This document shows, piece by piece, positions 1-5,958 of a DNA stretch of 6,769 bases. Both the position numbers and the translations under genes were made by a program. Source of the DNA: Ignavibacteriaceae bacterium (lineage in GTDB: Bacteria; Bacteroidota; Ignavibacteria; Ignavibacteriales; Ignavibacteriaceae); the NCBI GenBank assembly GCA_013388525.1, contig JACAFA010000259.1, forward strand, positions 1 to 6,769, given 5' to 3'. A model generated the notes under the pieces. That model did not search any database, was not told the origin of the DNA, and was given only the letters and a program-made list of their open reading frames with translations. How positions within the stretch are numbered: the first letter of the stretch is position 1; each line of letters begins with the position of its first letter.

Positions 1-213
1 AATCTTGAGAGAAGAGAGTTGGTTCAGAGAAAAAGAGGTGAAAAAGACAAACGTCAATTTATTATTCATCTTACATCAAAAGGAAAGAATAAAATTCTCG
101 AAACACTCCCTCATATATCTAAATCAATCAAAAAACATTTTGAAATATTGAGCAAAGAAGAGAAAAAGGAATTACAGCGTTTGTGTAAAATTGTGGGAAT
201 GCAAAAAAGGTAA
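1..213 (+). CDS. MarR-family transcriptional regulator, C-terminal fragment (5' end outside window)
   Basis: The reading frame is open from base 1 to the TAA at 211-213, giving 70 residues that begin mid-domain. The first residues, NLERRELVQRKRGEKDKRQ, match the end of the MarR recognition helix and the winged hairpin (leucine, 'LV.R', then the acidic-basic 'DKR' of the wing). 'HLTSKGK' follows, at the place where family members have 'LT..G'. The rest is a Lys/Glu-rich helix pair ending LQRLCKIVGMQKR, as expected for the C-terminal dimerisation helix. MarR proteins are cytoplasmic winged-helix dimers that usually repress a neighbouring gene and release DNA on binding a ligand. Ligand and target cannot be told here, and the gene upstream is not visible. 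An internal TTG at 19 is not a credible start, because the domain continues upstream of it. The gene converges on the protease gene. Its last 50 coding bases recur at 5158-5207. Confidence 0.85.
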   Translation, partial: NLERRELVQRKRGEKDKRQFIIHLTSKGKNKILETLPHISKSIKKHFEILSKEEKKELQRLCKIVGMQKR

Positions 214-245
214 AGATATAAAAAGTTAGAGATGACATCTTTTTC

Positions 246-296
246 ACCTCTCCCTTAATCCCTCTCCTTGTCAAGGAGAGGGAAATAGGGTGAGGT
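246..296. repeat. Palindromic intergenic repeat (hairpin) between convergent genes
   Basis: This is an imperfect inverted repeat. Bases 259-269 pair perfectly with 273-283 around a 3-base loop (gtc). After a 3-base mismatch, 252-255 pair with 287-290, and after one more mismatch 246-250 pair with 292-296. That makes 20 paired positions of 24. The arms read 'acctctccc..ccctctcctt' and 'aaggagaggg..agggtgaggt'. From memory this resembles a widespread class of intergenic palindromes of the 'cctcaccc..ccctctcc / ggagaggg..gggtgagg' type, probably MITE-like or REP-like. It lies 33 bases after the marR stop and 9 bases beyond the protease stop. It could act as a two-way transcription end, but neither side has a T-tract, so it is not called an intrinsic terminator. 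Confidence 0.75.
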
Positions 297-305
297 CATT
301 TAGCA

Positions 306-3300
306 CTATTTTATTAGTAGCATCTTCTTTGTTTTCTGAAAATTGTTTGCTGTGATTGTATAGAAATAAATTCCGCTTGCCATACTTCCCGCATCAAAGG
401 TTACTGTGTATGTTCCTGCCTGCTTTTCTTCATTGACGAGTGCTGCTACTTCTTTACCCAATATGTCATAAACTTGCAGCGTGACCAATCCATTTTCTTT
501 AACTGAATATTTTATCTGTGTTATCGGATTAAACGGATTTGGATAGTTGTCATAAAGTTTATTCTCTTTAGGAATTAAATTCTCTTCGCCTGTTCCAGCT
601 AATTTGTTAAATGCAGAAGTTGTATCTGTTTCGTATCTGCCAACCGACTTTAATATATATTCTCTTTTTTCCGCCGGTATAATGCCTTTCTGAAATTCAA
701 AATTGATCATATCCCCCGGCAAGATTTCCGCATAACTCTGATCTATTCCTGTCAGTAAGTTTTTAACATCACCTGATTGCTGGTGTGTTGCGCTCAATAA
801 ACTAAGAGTGTTTACCCTTGCTGTTTTCAAGTTTCTTACAATTGTAAGATAATTTAAAGTCAGTTCCTGGTTTATTGTTATTTCAATGTTTCCCGGAGGC
901 AAGTTTCTTAACTTCTTGGCTATAATACTTTTATTTGGTCTGAAGAAGAAGGTCAAATCACCCAATTTTGGATTTTCCCCTTCGATATCTTCTGTATTAG
1001 CTAAACTTAGAGTAATTGATTCCTGATCTTTAATTGGATCAGTGCCACCTAACACAAGGTCACCATCACCATCATTCTCTGGTGCTTGTATGTTTCTTTG
1101 AATAGTTATAATATCTCCTTCATTGAGATCAATATCGAGTGTATCCATTGAAGACAGAATTTCTGTAATATCAGTGGTTCCGTTTAGCAGAACAGTAAAG
1201 GGTGCGGTATTGTTCTTATAATTTATAACTTCGCCTTCATCATTCACAGCAACAAGCTCATCGCTTTTAATTTTGGCTTCGATAAGTTCAACATAGTCCA
1301 GCCAGGTGTGCTCTGTCTGTGGTTCGTGTATGCGCAGATTTATTTTATTGCCAACAGGCGTAATAGGATTTTGCAGCAAATAATAATCTGTTACATCAAC
1401 ACCAGGATTGCTCAGTGATGTAATAAGCATTGGATTGTCATTAGTCATTTCTCCTCCAACATTGAAGGCAAGTGTTGGGCAGCTTGGACAGCTATTAACA
1501 AGTTCTACAATATAATTTTTAGTGTCAGAACCTACACCATTAATTGTTGCGGTGCATTGAATTACTGCATCTGTAACGTCATCAGGGCTTAACATACCAG
1601 TATAGTTGTAAGCAACGTAACATGGGTTACCAGTTGTATTTAATATTTCAAAGCTTGCCGGACCATCTATCTTTGTCCAGGTATAAGTAGGTGTAGGATT
1701 TCCTTGTGAAAGATATGCTCTAACACTGCCGCTACCACCTTTACAAATTGGATTTGGACTTTGAACAAAGTGATCTATAACAGGAGGAATTGGAGGAATA
1801 CCGAGGGTTATAAATTCTCTGTTTAGCGCCGTGTTAGGATCAAATGGAGCCCATAAATTAATTTGACCACAGGGTGGGTAGCAAGTTTTTATAAAATAAA
1901 ACACGGTTTTAAATCGCACTGAACTACTAGTTGTCTCTTTGAATAACCAGCGAGTTGCATTATTCGGACTTGCCCAGGAATATCCATAAGGTGCTGTATA
2001 CCAAGCCTGAGGTGTACTTATGAAATTACCTCTAGTTACATCAATATAATATCTATCGACTGTGTAAGCACCTGCTGCAAGAACACCTGGAATGGGTCCA
2101 GATGTAAAAGTCATATTAAAATTGCTGTCATAAAAATTTAAGGGGGCAGTGTCGATTGTATAATAATAATTAGGATTTGCCAACGAATATGACTTTGAAA
2201 CTGCTTTCACAGTATTTATTCTTCCGTGCCCGTAATAATAATCAAATCCTGTCGCTCCTTTATCGTCTGCGTTTTGTTGAAGTACATCTCTGATTTGAGA
2301 TGGAGTTAAACTGGAATTTACTGAAAGCATTAAAGCAACTGTTCCCGAAACAAAAGGTGCGGCCATGGAAGTGCCTGCAAGATAACCATAAGTTCTACCG
2401 ACACCGGAAGATTCTAGTACGAATGAGTAATTTGGAGTAGTTGAAAATATATCGTTTGAGTCAAAACTATCTCCATAACCGCCTGGGGCTACAACGTTTA
2501 TTTGAGGACCATAATCAGAGTATGATGACCGAACATCGTTTTGGTCTATGGCACCTACAGCAATAACGTTACTATATGAAGTAGAGTATGCTGCTGGATA
2601 CCTAATACTAGGATCATTGTTTCCTGTTGAAGCTATAATAGCTACTCCGTAAGTATTAGCATATTCAACAGCGGCTTGCAGGTTTGAAGTTGGAGAACCT
2701 CCACCACCACTAAAGTTTATAGCAACTCTTTTACTTGGATTGTTGCGCTTATAATCAACAGCATATTTTACACCATTATAAAATGTTAAATCTGTACCAT
2801 TTCCTGATGAGTTAAAAACCTGAATAATCATTAGCTTACAATTCCATGCAGTACCAGCAACACCAGTACTATTATTTGTTTCTGCCGCAACAATTCCTGC
2901 TACATGTGTACCATGTCCCCTACGATCTCTCACACCTTCTTGATATTCAGGAGTACCTGGCAGATCAACATAGTCGGGGCCAAGGATTATTTTATTGGGA
3001 TCGTCTAAATCTGGATGAGAAAGTGATCCATTTAACATTGGTATACCTGTATCTAAAATTGCAATTATGACATCGGAACCGCCTGTTGACAAATCCCAAA
3101 CCTCTGTTGCATCAATATCTGAATCATAAATTCCCGCAGGGGGAGATTGGCTAATATTGTGTAACCCCCATTGGTAACGGTATGTTGCAGGACTTGTTCC
3201 TTTAAAATATGGATCATTTGGTTCGGTTTGATGTGCAGATAATATTTGATTGGGTTCTGCGTATTGAACTTCATTACTTCTCTTTAACATTTTGATGATT

Positions 3301-3590
3301 GGAATAATATCTGTTCCCTGGGATAGTTCAATTAGTCCCCAACCTAATTCATCAAAGTCTTGTTTTACCAATGCATTCAAATTTAAAAGAGCATCACTTA
3401 TACTTTCTTTTTGAAACCCTTCTCTTAATTTGATAGCAATTTCTCCATCTACATAACTTATTGTTTTTCCTTCAAATGTTCCGGCAATAATTCTTTTACC
3501 TGCGAACATTTCTTGAGCATTTATTGGAACATTAAGAAGAAAAAATGAAATAATAATAACATATACGGTTAAAAAAGAATTTGTTTTCAT
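306..3590 (-). CDS. Secreted subtilisin-like serine protease (peptidase S8) with T9SS type A sorting domain
   Basis: The product is 1,094 aa. Residues 1-26 are a signal peptide (MKTNS, a hydrophobic stretch, then INAQ). Residues about 30-118 resemble the prodomain of fervidolysin-like subtilases. The catalytic domain spans about 135-470 and opens with 'QWGLHN'. All the catalytic residues are present: Asp180 (AILDTG), His226 (GHGTHVAG), oxyanion Asn324 (STGNN) and Ser408 (GTSMAAP), with the substrate-binding 'FSGGG' near 293-297. An intact secreted endopeptidase is therefore expected. Residues about 600-700 look Ig/PKD-like. Residues 755-835 form a beta-rich stretch I cannot name, followed by an acidic NDGDGD turn (839-844). 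Residues 1010-1094 are a typical T9SS C-terminal sorting domain (NYPNPFNP, YDILGKEV, ASGIYFY, KKMLLIK). This predicts periplasmic transit, then release or anchoring at the surface. The ATG at 3588-3590 has a good ribosome binding site. The substrate is unknown. Confidence 0.95.
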   Translation of the reverse strand: MKTNSFLTVYVIIISFFLLNVPINAQEMFAGKRIIAGTFEGKTISYVDGEIAIKLREGFQKESISDALLNLNALVKQDFDELGWGLIELSQGTDIIPIIKMLKRSNEVQYAEPNQILSAHQTEPNDPYFKGTSPATYRYQWGLHNISQSPPAGIYDSDIDATEVWDLSTGGSDVIIAILDTGIPMLNGSLSHPDLDDPNKIILGPDYVDLPGTPEYQEGVRDRRGHGTHVAGIVAAETNNSTGVAGTAWNCKLMIIQVFNSSGNGTDLTFYNGVKYAVDYKRNNPSKRVAINFSGGGGSPTSNLQAAVEYANTYGVAIIASTGNNDPSIRYPAAYSTSYSNVIAVGAIDQNDVRSSYSDYGPQINVVAPGGYGDSFDSNDIFSTTPNYSFVLESSGVGRTYGYLAGTSMAAPFVSGTVALMLSVNSSLTPSQIRDVLQQNADDKGATGFDYYYGHGRINTVKAVSKSYSLANPNYYYTIDTAPLNFYDSNFNMTFTSGPIPGVLAAGAYTVDRYYIDVTRGNFISTPQAWYTAPYGYSWASPNNATRWLFKETTSSSVRFKTVFYFIKTCYPPCGQINLWAPFDPNTALNREFITLGIPPIPPVIDHFVQSPNPICKGGSGSVRAYLSQGNPTPTYTWTKIDGPASFEILNTTGNPCYVAYNYTGMLSPDDVTDAVIQCTATINGVGSDTKNYIVELVNSCPSCPTLAFNVGGEMTNDNPMLITSLSNPGVDVTDYYLLQNPITPVGNKINLRIHEPQTEHTWLDYVELIEAKIKSDELVAVNDEGEVINYKNNTAPFTVLLNGTTDITEILSSMDTLDIDLNEGDIITIQRNIQAPENDGDGDLVLGGTDPIKDQESITLSLANTEDIEGENPKLGDLTFFFRPNKSIIAKKLRNLPPGNIEITINQELTLNYLTIVRNLKTARVNTLSLLSATHQQSGDVKNLLTGIDQSYAEILPGDMINFEFQKGIIPAEKREYILKSVGRYETDTTSAFNKLAGTGEENLIPKENKLYDNYPNPFNPITQIKYSVKENGLVTLQVYDILGKEVAALVNEEKQAGTYTVTFDAGSMASGIYFYTITANNFQKTKKMLLIK

Positions 3591-3599
3591 TGTTAATAT

Positions 3600-3607
3600 C
3601 TCCCTTC
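3600..3607 (-). promoter_or_regulatory. Ribosome binding site of the protease gene
   Basis: The minus strand reads gaagggag, 9 bases before the ATG at 3590. It is a good match to the anti-Shine-Dalgarno sequence, directly precedes the signal peptide and fixes the start. A 'tataat' at 3609-3614 lies so close that its transcript would begin inside this site, so I do not call it as a promoter. Confidence 0.7.
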
Positions 3608-3646
3608 AATTATATATTTTTGTATAAGATTTTTTAGAAATAAAAC

Positions 3647-3722
3647 AGCCCGTGCAGGACAGAAAAAACCCTTGCAATGAGAACGTCGCAATTCTTTTGT
3701 ATAGGTTACTGCCTCGCGGGCT
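3647..3722. other. Long imperfect inverted repeat in the 5' leader region of the protease gene
   Basis: Outer arms pair 3647-3652 (agcccg) with 3717-3722 (cgggct). The stem continues through a T/G pair (3653/3716), 3654 with 3715, a bulged C at 3655, and 3656-3658 (agg) with 3712-3714 (cct). Inside, aacc at 3667-3670 can pair with ggtt at 3704-3707, and ttgc (3672-3675) with gcaa (3688-3691). The T/G pair would form a wobble only in plus-strand RNA or single-stranded DNA. The element fills most of the 173-bp gap between the lipoprotein stop and the protease start, and is more GC-rich than its surroundings. Read on the minus strand, the outer stem is followed by 'gttttattt', so it might end lipoprotein transcripts. 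It might also be a structured leader or a REP/MITE-like palindrome. It matches no riboswitch class I can recognise. Confidence 0.5.
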
Positions 3723-3763
3723 TTGATTATCTGGTGGCGGTCTTTCTTCCAACATAATTTTTT

Positions 3764-4909
3764 CTATTCTAACTTTATTTTGTACATTCCACTATAGGAG
3801 CCAAGAAATAAATATCTTCCATCTTTGGTGATATAAATATCTGAATATGATGAAATAATAATATTTGATGTATTAAATTTTTCCCAAACCTCATTACTCT
3901 GTTTTTTTACAAATACTCCGGTGTTACTATTTGAAAAAGCTAAACTAAATAAATCAGTATTTACCGGATTTGTAATTATCTTTACTCCGCTAACTGAATC
4001 TCCCAATCCTTCATTAAATGAGTGCCAAGAATTACCACCATCCAAGCTCCTCTTAAAGCCGAGTAATTGACCTATAGCTGTGTATATTGTTTGCGATGAG
4101 TTATGATCAATAGTAATACTGTTTATTAACCCGTCAGTATCATTGCTAACTATCCATGTATAGCCAGCATTTGTACTTTTTAAAATTAAACATCTCCACG
4201 CAGTACCTGCATAGATTTTATTACTATTATTAGGGTCAATTGCCAAACTGATTACTCCATCTCTTAAACCAGGTGTTTCATCTTCATTGCGGTAAAGATT
4301 TATCCATGATGTACCGTTGTCTGTACTTTTATAAAGAGTCCCTCCAAAAAACCCACCTGTTCCGGCATATATTATTTTTGGATTAATAGGATCTATTGCA
4401 ATTTGAGAAACTCTAGTTTCCCAGTCTAATGCGATTCCATTACTTATATCCTTCCAGGTGTTTCCCCCATCAGTGCTTTTTAAGATTGGATGCGGTATTG
4501 CATAAACGATATTGGAATTTTTCGGGTCAAAGACCACTTGACTTACAGATTGTGAATGACCGACGCCTTCAAATAAAACTTGCCAGGTTTTTCCACAATC
4601 AATACTTCTGTATAACCTGCCGGGGATACCGGCACTAAAGTCTTTTTCAGTACCAGCGAAAATTATATTCGGCTTTTGAGGGTGGACAGCAATGGCAGTA
4701 ACGGTTTCATTTTCAAGACCTAAAAATTTCCAAACTCCAATGCTATCGTTATCTCCACAATCGTATCCGGGCGGATAAACAATTGTTTCATCGCAGCTTA
4801 AAAGGTATAAAAACAGGAGGGCAATAATTGCAGCAGAAAACCATTTACTTACTTGAAAGGAAATCTCGTGAGATTTACTCACCACCACATTTAATGATCG
4901 AAAGAGCAT
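3764..4909 (-). CDS. Asp-box (BNR) beta-propeller lipoprotein
   Basis: The product is 381 aa from the ATG at 4907-4909. An in-frame TTG at 4921 would add four residues but has no clear ribosome site. A hydrophobic stretch (about 24-38) ends in the lipobox LLSC, making Cys39 the likely lipidated residue. Five Asp-box motifs (SxDxGxxW type) lie at 101-109, 144-152, 194-202, 244-252 and 287-295; the fourth is degenerate (KSTNAGYTW). They alternate with strands of the 'IAIDPxNPxIIYAGT' type (about 73, 125, 170, 222, 265, 311), giving a 43-50 residue period and a six- or seven-bladed propeller as in sialidase, VPS10 and photosynthesis-stability-factor-like folds. Asp boxes are structural turns, so they do not establish glycosidase activity, and I see no sialidase RIP motif or arginine triad. 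The likely place is the cell envelope. The n-region of the signal peptide is unusually long (about 23 residues), so the true start could be one of the GTG codons at residues 8-10. Function is unknown. Confidence 0.85.
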   Translation of the reverse strand: MLFRSLNVVVSKSHEISFQVSKWFSAAIIALLFLYLLSCDETIVYPPGYDCGDNDSIGVWKFLGLENETVTAIAVHPQKPNIIFAGTEKDFSAGIPGRLYRSIDCGKTWQVLFEGVGHSQSVSQVVFDPKNSNIVYAIPHPILKSTDGGNTWKDISNGIALDWETRVSQIAIDPINPKIIYAGTGGFFGGTLYKSTDNGTSWINLYRNEDETPGLRDGVISLAIDPNNSNKIYAGTAWRCLILKSTNAGYTWIVSNDTDGLINSITIDHNSSQTIYTAIGQLLGFKRSLDGGNSWHSFNEGLGDSVSGVKIITNPVNTDLFSLAFSNSNTGVFVKKQSNEVWEKFNTSNIIISSYSDIYITKDGRYLFLGSYSGMYKIKLE

Positions 4910-5157
4910 CCCATTTCTCAACTTTTGATAAAATTAATATATCAAATATTATTCCTATTCATTATATAAGAAAACGAATGGAATAAAAAGTCAGAAGGTA
5001 AAATGTTCTTAATAGTGGTAGAAACTTTTTCTAAGAAGTGAAATTTGTTACGTCGTTTTTAATTCTTTATTGCCAACTATTTATCAGCCAAATAAATCTT
5101 GTAAAAATTAATTCAACGCATTTCACTATCACATTTTTGCAGAACGATTTTCATATA
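4910..5157. other. Gene-poor AT-rich spacer upstream of the lipoprotein gene
   Basis: I see no convincing coding sequence in this stretch. The open frame beginning with GTG at 5038 on the plus strand encodes a low-complexity hydrophobic string and runs across the sirtuin 3' end, so it is not called. The stretch holds a candidate minus-strand promoter (tataat, 4961-4966) and a small AT hairpin (tagaaa / tttcta, 5019-5033). At its right end it abuts the marR remnant. No sequence resembling the upstream part of a marR gene is visible here in any frame. Confidence 0.6.
4961..4989 (-). promoter_or_regulatory. Candidate promoter of the lipoprotein gene
   Basis: On the minus strand a perfect 'tataat' lies at 4961-4966. 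A weak -35-like 'ttttta' (three of six matches to ttgaca) lies at 4984-4989, with a 17-base spacer. A start of transcription near 4954 would give a leader of about 45 bases before the ATG at 4909. In sequence this AT-rich such hexamers arise easily by chance, and the -35 is poor, so this is only a candidate. Confidence 0.3.
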
Positions 5158-5213
5158 AGAAAAAGGAATTGCAGCGTCTGTGTAAAATTGTTGGACTTCA
5201 AATTAGGAATTAG
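5157..5213 (+). pseudogene. marR 3'-end remnant (second copy of a MarR C-terminus)
   Basis: In one plus-strand frame this encodes KKKELQRLCKIVGLQIRN followed by TAG (5211-5213). The intact gene at the left of the window ends EKKELQRLCKIVGMQKR. At DNA level 5158-5207 matches 161-210 at 43 of 50 bases without gaps. The differences are tta/ttg and ttg/ctg (both Leu), gtg/gtt (Val), atg/ctt (Met/Leu) and aaa/att (Lys/Ile), so most keep the protein unchanged or similar. That pattern suggests two genes that diverged while still coding. Upstream of 5157 the homology stops abruptly and no wing or recognition helix is found, so this cannot be a working regulator. It ends one base before the sirtuin stop codon (5215-5217) on the opposite strand. 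It may be a relic of a gene once convergent with the sirtuin gene, or a 3' end restored or left by an insertion. Confidence 0.75.
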
Positions 5214-5227
5214 CTTAAGAATTAGCT
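5208..5227. repeat. Short direct repeat at the marR remnant / sirtuin junction
   Basis: The octamer aattagct occurs at 5208-5215 and again at 5220-5227, separated by taag. It spans the stop codon of the marR remnant and the last codons and stop of the sirtuin gene. It could be a 12-bp tandem duplication or chance in AT-rich DNA. Confidence 0.4.
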
Positions 5228-5958
5228 CTCAATTTATACTCCTCAAAAATCCTCGGTAGTATTTCCCCCGCCTTGCCAAAGTAAGAATAATTCACCGATG
5301 AGGATATTTCCGTTTCTTCAATATTTACTTCAATAATTGTTGCACCACTGGCTTTAGCAGTGTAAACCAATCCAGCCGCTGGATAAACAACGGCAGAAGT
5401 TCCAACAACAAAGAAAACATCTGCTTTCATTGCTGCAAGTTCACCTCCCCGAAACTGATCCTCGGGAAGGAATTCACCAAACCAAACTACACCGGGACGA
5501 ATCAGACCGCCACAATCACATTTGGGAACACCATTTGAAAAATCAAGTACTTCATTAAAATCTTTTTTGCAGTTAACACAATAATTTTTTTCGATGTTTC
5601 CGTGAAGCTCGAATATTTTTTTACTGCCTGCTCTGCGGTGAAGGTTATCAACATTCTGGGTTACAACGGTTACATCCTCGAAGTGGTTTTGCATTTCTGC
5701 AATTGTGAGGTGTGCTGCATTCGGTTTTGCCTCGTGAACAATTTTTCTTCTGTAATTATACCACTCCCAAACGAGTTCAGGATTTCTCATAAAGGCATCA
5801 AAGTTTGCCAGCTCTTCTGGTTTGAACTTATTCCACAATCCTTCTTTGCCCCTGAATGTTGGTATTCCGCTCTCGGCTGAGATGCCTGCACCGGTAAAGA
5901 AAACTATTGACTCTGCTTTTGTCAGAGCATCAATCAGACTTTTATCTATCTGAATCAC
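5215..5958 (-). CDS. cobB: NAD+-dependent protein deacylase, sirtuin (CobB/SIRT5-like)
   Basis: The product is 247 aa, the normal length for a compact bacterial sirtuin. It has the NAD-binding GAGISAESGIPTFRG (23-37), TQNVDNLHRRAG (100-111) with Asn102 and Asp104, catalytic His119 in FELHGN, the four zinc cysteines 127, 130, 147 and 149, RPGVVWFGE (154-162) and GTSAVVYPAAGL (186-197). Sirtuins remove acyl groups from lysine using NAD+, releasing nicotinamide and O-acyl-ADP-ribose. Tyr67 and Arg70 in WYNYRR match the YxxR pair that in SIRT5 and E. coli CobB binds the carboxylate of succinyl- or malonyl-lysine. Desuccinylase activity is therefore plausible beside deacetylation. The start is GTG (5956-5958), overlapping the TGA of the TPR gene as GTGA, with a Shine-Dalgarno sequence inside that gene. 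The two should be co-transcribed and translationally coupled. The product is cytoplasmic, with no signal peptide. The family call is firm; the substrate range is inferred. Confidence 0.96.
   Translation of the reverse strand: MIQIDKSLIDALTKAESIVFFTGAGISAESGIPTFRGKEGLWNKFKPEELANFDAFMRNPELVWEWYNYRRKIVHEAKPNAAHLTIAEMQNHFEDVTVVTQNVDNLHRRAGSKKIFELHGNIEKNYCVNCKKDFNEVLDFSNGVPKCDCGGLIRPGVVWFGEFLPEDQFRGGELAAMKADVFFVVGTSAVVYPAAGLVYTAKASGATIIEVNIEETEISSSVNYSYFGKAGEILPRIFEEYKLRANS

Noticed and set aside
246..296. Intrinsic terminator for marR or the protease gene
   Set aside because: The hairpin is strong, but neither flank has the T-run needed on either strand, so it is listed as a repeat.
2846..3274. 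Open frames of about 70 codons on both strands inside the protease gene
   Set aside because: They overlap the catalytic domain of an intact, well-recognised gene and show no coding signature of their own, so they are frame shadows.
4429..4638. Plus-strand open frame inside the propeller gene
   Set aside because: It is antisense to conserved Asp-box repeats; the repeat structure explains the open frame.
3764..4909. Sialidase (neuraminidase) activity
   Set aside because: Asp boxes alone occur in many propellers. The RIP motif and the catalytic arginine triad of sialidases are not visible.
5019..5033. Small perfect hairpin (tagaaa / tttcta)
   Set aside because: It has only six pairs, five of them A-T, in an AT-rich spacer with no T-tract or gene end beside it; chance is a sufficient explanation.
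214..5157. Intact mobile element between the two marR 3' ends
   Set aside because: No integrase, transposase or terminal inverted repeats are present. Only the flanking direct repeat is supported, and it is reported as such.
5038..5259. Plus-strand open frame of 73 codons starting with GTG
   Set aside because: It is in a different frame from the marR remnant it crosses, is low-complexity hydrophobic in its first part, and runs antisense into the sirtuin gene. No domain or ribosome site supports it.
5602..5880. Plus-strand 92-codon open frame inside the sirtuin gene
   Set aside because: It is antisense to the NAD-binding and catalytic motifs and has no recognisable protein features.
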